Below are positions 6,472-10,247 of a stretch of DNA of 10,247 nucleotides, piece after piece (within the stretch, counting starts at the first letter, position 1; each line of letters begins with the position of its first letter). Both the position numbers and the translations under genes were made by a program. The DNA is from an uncultured Rhodospirillales bacterium (GTDB lineage Bacteria; Pseudomonadota; Alphaproteobacteria; CALMVH01), in assembly GCA_937873165.1 (NCBI GenBank), contig CALMVH010000219.1, positions 1 through 10,247 on the forward strand, in the 5' to 3' direction. The notes beneath the pieces are model-generated. The model did no database searches. It was not told the origin of the DNA and was given only the letters and a program-made list of their open reading frames with translations.

Positions 6472-6542
6472 TACGGCAATGCCAGTGAGCGGCATGGGTC
6501 GAGTTCTAGATTATCAGATCAGTAGTTGTACGCAGGCTAAGT

Positions 6543-6641
6543 GGCAAGGAAGGCGGCTTCCAGGCGTTGATCGCGCGGGACGGCATGCTGACCGCGATGT
6601 GGAACGCGCAGCAACGAGAGACAGCCGATTCATCACGATAA
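6543..6641 (+). pseudogene. C-terminal relic of an ABC exporter gene
   Basis: Within the 250-base gap after the ferredoxin gene, one frame reads EGGFQALIARDGMLTAMWNA (from 6549), then QQRETADSSR and TAA at 6639-6641. This is the typical extreme C-terminus of single-chain ABC exporters (compare ELLARNGELARLYRKQ at the end of the intact exporter downstream). In-frame sequence before about 6543 has no ABC motif, and a stop lies further up, so the rest of the gene is gone. The sequence is too different from the downstream exporter to be a simple duplicate. It is most likely the remnant of an Atm1-like or related exporter removed by deletion. Confidence 0.55.
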
Positions 6642-6657
6642 TAGTGTCTTATACAAT
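6629..6657 (+). promoter_or_regulatory. Probable promoter of the ABC exporter gene
   Basis: TTCATC (6629-6634) and TACAAT (6652-6657) are spaced by 17 bases, in the most AT-rich stretch of the core part of the window. The -10 matches consensus at 5 of 6 positions and the -35 at 3 of 6. It overlaps the end of the ABC relic and leaves a leader of about 60 bases before the GTG at 6723. Confidence 0.45.
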
Positions 6658-6722
6658 AATGTTTATCTCATTTTCACCATAGTTGATCAGCATCCTTCGG
6701 AAATCATTTCGAGGACAGTACC

Positions 6723-8513
6723 GTGCTTAAGAAATCCTTCGACAAAGTCACCTACCTGACCTTGATCCGCGCGTGCTGGAACTTGGCGGAAGGCGATAAG
6801 AAAAGGATGGCCACCGCCTATGGGCTGCTGCTCGTCGCCAACTCGATCGCGTTGATGCAACCCTTGCTGCTGGGCAAGGTGGTGGATGTCGTGACGAAAG
6901 GCGGCGACTCCGTCATCCGTGACATCGCGCTGTGGCTGGGCGCGATGACGCTCGCGACCGTCGCCTTCTGGTGCTTTCACGGTCCAGCCCGCGTCATGGA
7001 ACGCCGGCTTGCCTTTACCTTGCGGCGGCGCCTGACCTCGCGCCTGTACGGTCAGGTTACCGGACTGCCCTGGGCCTGGCACCAGACGCATCATTCGGGC
7101 GATACGCTGAACCGCCTGAACTATGCGGTCGAGGCGATTTACCTGTTTGCCGACGAGCAGTTCGGCTATCTGGACGTCGCCTTCAACATGGCGGGCAGCA
7201 TGATCATGCTGGCCTGGGTTGCGCCCCAGACTGCCCTGCTGGTGGCGTTCGCCATCCCGCTGCTGCTGGTGATCGTCGCCCGGTTCGACCGCCTCCTGAC
7301 CCTGTTGAACCACGACCAGAACAAGGCCGAACATCATCTGTCGGCCGGGTTGTTCGATTACCTCGGCAATATCGCGACCGTGTTGACCCTGCGCCTGCAG
7401 GGCGCCAGCCGGGCCGAGATCGACCGGCGCATGGCGGCTATCGTTACCCCCCGCGACCGCATTGTGCTGCTGCAAGAGCAGAAATGGTTCATTATCAACC
7501 TGTTCCTGCAGGTAATCGTCGGCATTTCGCTGATGGTCTACGCGCTGATCCACCACTCCAGCGCCGCAGGGCTGGAGGCCGGCGGCTTTGTCGCGGTATT
7601 TCGGTATCTGCAGCAGATCGGCGGATCAGTCGGCGGCTTCGGGGGTAAATACCAGTCCCTGCTCCGCTACCGCGTCAACCTGTCGGGCATCCACGAGATC
7701 GAGACGGCCTTCCGGCATCATGGCGCGCCGGCCAATGAATCCACCGATCATGACTGGCAGACGGCGCGGGTGGAAAATGTCAGCTTCCGTTACCAGGATA
7801 AGGATCATTATCCGCACAGCCTGGATGCGGTCTCGCTTGATCTGACGCGCGGCAAGCGCATCGCATTGGTAGGGGCGAGCGGATGCGGCAAGAGCACCCT
7901 GCTGCGCCTGTTGCGCGGCTTGCATCAGGCGGAAGACGGTTCGCTGTCGCTCGACGGCCGTCCCGCGGCGCTGGGTGCGCTGGGGGATGTGTCGACACTG
8001 GTTCCCCAGGACGCGGAGATCTTCGAGAATTCGGCTCGATACAACATTACCTGCGGCGTGCCAGGGCACGACGACGCCGTCGCCGCGGCCGTTCGCATGG
8101 CGTGTTTCGATACGGTGCTGGAAAGCCTGGGCAACGGTCTTGAAACCCAGATGAACGAGCGCGGCGTCAATCTGTCAGGTGGACAGAAACAGCGCCTGGC
8201 TCTGGCTCGTGGCTTGTTCGCCGCCCGGGATTCATCCCTGTTGCTGTTCGACGAGCCGACCAGCGCCCTGGATCCCGCGACAGAAGCGGAGGTATACGAC
8301 CGGGTATTTGCCAGCCGCACGGACGCGTGCATTGTTTCCAGCATTCACCGGCTGCACCTGCTGAGTCGCTTCGACCAGATCTATGTGCTGGACCAGGGGC
8401 GCATCATCGAGCACGGCAGCCTGTCCGAGCTACTGGCCCGCAACGGCGAGCTGGCACGGCTATATCGCAAGCAAGCGGACGACCACCACGACCGCAGCCG
8501 CAAGGCTGCGTGA
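6723..8513 (+). CDS. ABC exporter, fused membrane and ATPase domains
   Basis: This is a 596-residue half-transporter of the type I exporter class, working as a dimer in the inner membrane. The membrane domain covers about 1-320, with hydrophobic helices near 32-52, 66-84, 150-187 (two) and 257-300 (two). The ATPase domain has aromatic A-loop Y357, Walker A GASGCGKST (384-392), Q-loop Q429, signature LSGGQ (484-488), Walker B SLLLFDEP (505-512) with catalytic E511, D-loop SALD and H-loop H542 in SSIHRLHLL. All catalytic residues are intact. The GTG start has a GAGGA site (6711-6715) 7 bases upstream. The substrate is not deducible: there is no peptidase domain and no adjacent membrane fusion protein. 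The stop is 3 bases from the convergent hydrolase stop. Confidence 0.93.
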   Translation: MLKKSFDKVTYLTLIRACWNLAEGDKKRMATAYGLLLVANSIALMQPLLLGKVVDVVTKGGDSVIRDIALWLGAMTLATVAFWCFHGPARVMERRLAFTLRRRLTSRLYGQVTGLPWAWHQTHHSGDTLNRLNYAVEAIYLFADEQFGYLDVAFNMAGSMIMLAWVAPQTALLVAFAIPLLLVIVARFDRLLTLLNHDQNKAEHHLSAGLFDYLGNIATVLTLRLQGASRAEIDRRMAAIVTPRDRIVLLQEQKWFIINLFLQVIVGISLMVYALIHHSSAAGLEAGGFVAVFRYLQQIGGSVGGFGGKYQSLLRYRVNLSGIHEIETAFRHHGAPANESTDHDWQTARVENVSFRYQDKDHYPHSLDAVSLDLTRGKRIALVGASGCGKSTLLRLLRGLHQAEDGSLSLDGRPAALGALGDVSTLVPQDAEIFENSARYNITCGVPGHDDAVAAAVRMACFDTVLESLGNGLETQMNERGVNLSGGQKQRLALARGLFAARDSSLLLFDEPTSALDPATEAEVYDRVFASRTDACIVSSIHRLHLLSRFDQIYVLDQGRIIEHGSLSELLARNGELARLYRKQADDHHDRSRKAA

Positions 8514-8516
8514 CGC

Positions 8517-9179
8517 CTACTCCGCGACTTCCGCGAGCTGGGGGCTGAGCTTGCGCGACACGTGGTCCACGATATGATCGTGGACCGTCTGGGCATGGTT
8601 CTGGAAGAAGTGGTCGGCGCCGGGCACGACACGGTAATCCATGGTCAGGCCGCGCTGCTTCGCCAGCTTGTCAGACAACTTTGCGACTGTCGGTTCGGAC
8701 ACCAGTTCATCCTTGTCGCCTTGGACGATCAGGCCGGAGCATGGGCACGGGGCAAGGAAACTGAAGTCGTACATGCTTGCCGGCGGCGAGGCGACCACGA
8801 ACCCTTCGAGGTCGGGACGGCGCATCAGCAACTGCATGCCGATCCACGCGCCGAACGAAAAGCCGCCAATCCACGCCGAGCTGGCATTGGGATGATAGGT
8901 TTGCAGCCAATCGAGCGCAGCCGTTGCGTCGGCCAGTTCCCCTTCGCCACGATCGTAGCGGCCCTGGCTGCGCCCGACGCCCCGGAAGTTGAACCGCAGC
9001 ACGGAAAATCCCAAGGCTGCATAGGCCTGGAAAATCGTATAAGCCACGCGATTGTTCATGGTGCCGCCGTTCTGCGGATGCGGATGCAAGACAACGGCAA
9101 CGGGCGACAGGGGATCGGGATTGTGGTGGTAACGGCCTTCCAGGCGACCTGCGGGTCCGTTGATGACGACTTCAGGCAT
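8517..9179 (-). CDS. Alpha/beta hydrolase, COG2945-like
   Basis: This is a 220-residue cytoplasmic alpha/beta hydrolase with no signal peptide. It carries the HPHPQNGGTMNNRV segment (32-45) characteristic of the small bacterial COG2945 group, the oxyanion-side RFNFRGVGRSQG (62-73), the nucleophile elbow GFSFG with S108, D157 in GDKDELV and H190 in GADHFF, so the catalytic triad is complete. The natural substrate of this group is not established; members are annotated as esterases or dienelactone-hydrolase-like. The ATG at 9179 has GAGAGTAAG just upstream. It is transcribed away from cysE with a 168-base shared gap, and its 3' end meets the ABC exporter. Confidence 0.9.
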   Translation of the reverse strand: MPEVVINGPAGRLEGRYHHNPDPLSPVAVVLHPHPQNGGTMNNRVAYTIFQAYAALGFSVLRFNFRGVGRSQGRYDRGEGELADATAALDWLQTYHPNASSAWIGGFSFGAWIGMQLLMRRPDLEGFVVASPPASMYDFSFLAPCPCSGLIVQGDKDELVSEPTVAKLSDKLAKQRGLTMDYRVVPGADHFFQNHAQTVHDHIVDHVSRKLSPQLAEVAE

Positions 9180-9283
9180 TAAGACTTACTCTCAAAAAAC
9201 TGGTCTTTCCCGCGTGTCGAAAACATCACGCTTGCAATACGGATAGAAGGCCTGATGGAAACCATCGCGCTTCGCAAAACCGC

Positions 9284-9314
9284 TTGACTCGGAACGCCGG
9301 GTTCAACGCTTAAT
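9284..9314 (+). promoter_or_regulatory. Possible promoter for cysE-desulfurase
   Basis: CTTGACT, with -35 TTGACT at 9284-9289, matches the alphaproteobacterial CTTGAC preference. The best downstream -10 candidate, CTTAAT at 9309-9314, sits at a spacing of 19 bases, which is longer than optimal. It lies in the 168-base gap between the divergent hydrolase and cysE genes. No operator or riboswitch was evident in this gap. Confidence 0.3.
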
Positions 9315-9347
9315 CTGGAAAGCCTTCATAGCAGATTCCAGTGGCCG

Positions 9348-9869
9348 ATGTTCAATAGTTTTTTCACTTTTATCGATAGTATTCTTGCCCGCGACCCGGC
9401 GGCAAGGTCGCGTACGCAAGTGATTCTGCTGTATCCCGGTGTTCATGCCGTATTGATGTATCGACTGACTCACGCTTTATGGACGCGGGGGTTCTTTTTT
9501 CTCGGCCAGATGTTTGCGCAGGCAGCGCGGTTCATGACGGGGATCGAAATCCATCCCGCCGCCGCGATTGGCCGCAATCTGTTCATCGATCACGGCATGG
9601 GCGTGGTGATCGGCGAAACCTCGATCCTCGGCGACGACATCACGCTCTACCAGAACGTGACGCTGGGCGGGCTGTCGGGACGCGCAGGCAAGCGGCACCC
9701 GACGATCGGCGACCGCGTAACCATCGGCGCGGGCGCCACGATCCTGGGCGATATCGCGATCGGCGCGGACGCGCGGGTCGGCGCCAATGCCGTGGTTCTG
9801 CAGGATATCCCGCCGGGCACGACGGCGGTGGGTGTGCCCGCGCGCAGCAGACCCATATCAGTGCTATGA
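9348..9869 (+). CDS. cysE: Serine O-acetyltransferase CysE (short form)
   Basis: CysE acetylates L-serine from acetyl-CoA to O-acetylserine, the cysteine precursor. The 173-residue protein is the short form, keeping the last helices of the N-terminal domain and the full left-handed beta-helix. The catalytic pair is visible: D16 in ARDPAA and H82 in FIDHGMGVVIGET. Helix segment GVHAVLMYRLTHALW (31-45) and hexapeptide repeats from GIEIHPAAAIG (65-75) to VGVPARSRP (161-169) are present. The long C-terminal tail used for feedback inhibition and synthase binding in enteric CysE is short here. ATG 9348 has no strong ribosome binding site. The stop overlaps the next gene (ATGA), coupling cysteine supply to desulfurase translation. 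Confidence 0.93.
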   Translation: MFNSFFTFIDSILARDPAARSRTQVILLYPGVHAVLMYRLTHALWTRGFFFLGQMFAQAARFMTGIEIHPAAAIGRNLFIDHGMGVVIGETSILGDDITLYQNVTLGGLSGRAGKRHPTIGDRVTIGAGATILGDIAIGADARVGANAVVLQDIPPGTTAVGVPARSRPISVL

Positions 9870-10247
9870 GCCGCGTTTATCTCGACCACAACGCCACCAG
9901 TCCCCTGAAGCCGGTCGCGCGCGACGCCATGCTGGCCGTAATGGACGAGCCGACCAATGCGTCGTCGATTCACGCGGAAGGCCGTGCGGCTCGCATGCAT
10001 CTGGAAAAAGCCAGAAGACAGGTTGCCGAACTGACTGGGACATTGCCTGGCAATGTTTACTTCACCAGCGGCGCGACCGAAGCAAACAACTGGGTCCTGC
10101 GCGGCATCACCGGCAGGCCTGTGCTGACATCGGCGATCGAACACCCGTCGGTGATGAATGCCGCCGAGGCAACGCGCATTCCCGTCACGCGCGACGGCTT
10201 GGTCGAGATGGAGGCGCTCGAACGGGCGCTCCAGGCCTCCCGTGAAC
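9866..10247 (+). CDS. Cysteine desulfurase (NifS/IscS class), 3' end outside window
   Basis: Translation from ATG 9866 stays open to the window edge (127 residues seen). It starts MSRVYLDHNATSP, followed by NASSIHAEGRAAR (31-43), the cofactor-binding SGATEANN (68-75) and EHPSV (92-96), whose H93 stacks on pyridoxal phosphate in this family. These are the hallmarks of class V PLP cysteine desulfurases, which take sulfur from cysteine and pass it as persulfide to Fe-S assembly or tRNA thiolation. The catalytic lysine and cysteine loop lie beyond the window, so NifS, IscS and related subtypes cannot be separated. The 4-base ATGA overlap with cysE indicates one operon. Confidence 0.93.
   Translation, partial: MSRVYLDHNATSPLKPVARDAMLAVMDEPTNASSIHAEGRAARMHLEKARRQVAELTGTLPGNVYFTSGATEANNWVLRGITGRPVLTSAIEHPSVMNAAEATRIPVTRDGLVEMEALERALQASRE

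Noticed and set aside
6479..6497. ATGCC/GGCAT hairpin after the ferredoxin gene as a terminator
   Set aside because: The stem is only 5 base pairs with a 7-base loop and no T-run, too weak to call.
6637..6666. GATAA ... TTATC inverted half-sites in the exporter leader as a Fur-type operator
   Set aside because: The half-sites are about 20 bases apart and do not form the 19-base Fur box; chance in an AT-rich promoter is enough.
8562..9182. 206-codon plus-strand open frame opposite the hydrolase
   Set aside because: It is antisense to a complete alpha/beta hydrolase with an intact catalytic triad.

Overview
The window looks like an alphaproteobacterial chromosome, most plausibly Acetobacteraceae-like. 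The evidence is high-GC coding DNA, a membrane-bound ferritin MbfA, a thioredoxin-reductase-like ferredoxin-NADP reductase next to an adrenodoxin-type ferredoxin, and a short CysE followed by a cysteine desulfurase. The family-level placement is inference only.

Layout. Bases 1 to about 437 are visibly AT-richer and hold one unrecognised minus-strand ORF. They end exactly at the 3' half of a tRNA-Arg(CCG) (438-485) that has no 5' half, the usual scar at the far end of an element integrated in a tRNA gene. From 486 rightwards the DNA looks like core chromosome: a secreted protein of unknown role (629-1270), mbfA (1305-2261), and the convergent dapD-dapE lysine/diaminopimelate pair (minus strand, 4187-2264). 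Next come an unrecognised 228-residue protein (4301-4987), the FNR-ferredoxin pair (5084-6471), a 250-base gap that keeps the C-terminal relic of a lost ABC exporter, and an intact ABC exporter (6723-8513). The window closes with a minus-strand alpha/beta hydrolase (8517-9179), then cysE (9348-9869) overlapping the start of a cysteine desulfurase that runs off the window (9866 onward).

Working together. A loose iron/sulfur theme runs through the core part. MbfA handles iron detoxification and export. FNR plus [2Fe-2S] ferredoxin carry electrons from NADPH, a ferredoxin of this type commonly serving Fe-S assembly. CysE makes O-acetylserine for cysteine, and the desulfurase takes sulfur from cysteine. 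DapD and DapE are consecutive-pathway enzymes of the succinylase route to meso-diaminopimelate.

The points most worth a second look are an in-frame TAA at codon 20 of the family-conserved dapD reading frame, the tRNA-Arg half-gene that marks a mobile-element boundary, and the ABC-exporter relic between the ferredoxin and the exporter gene. I did not find a clearly new multi-gene system.
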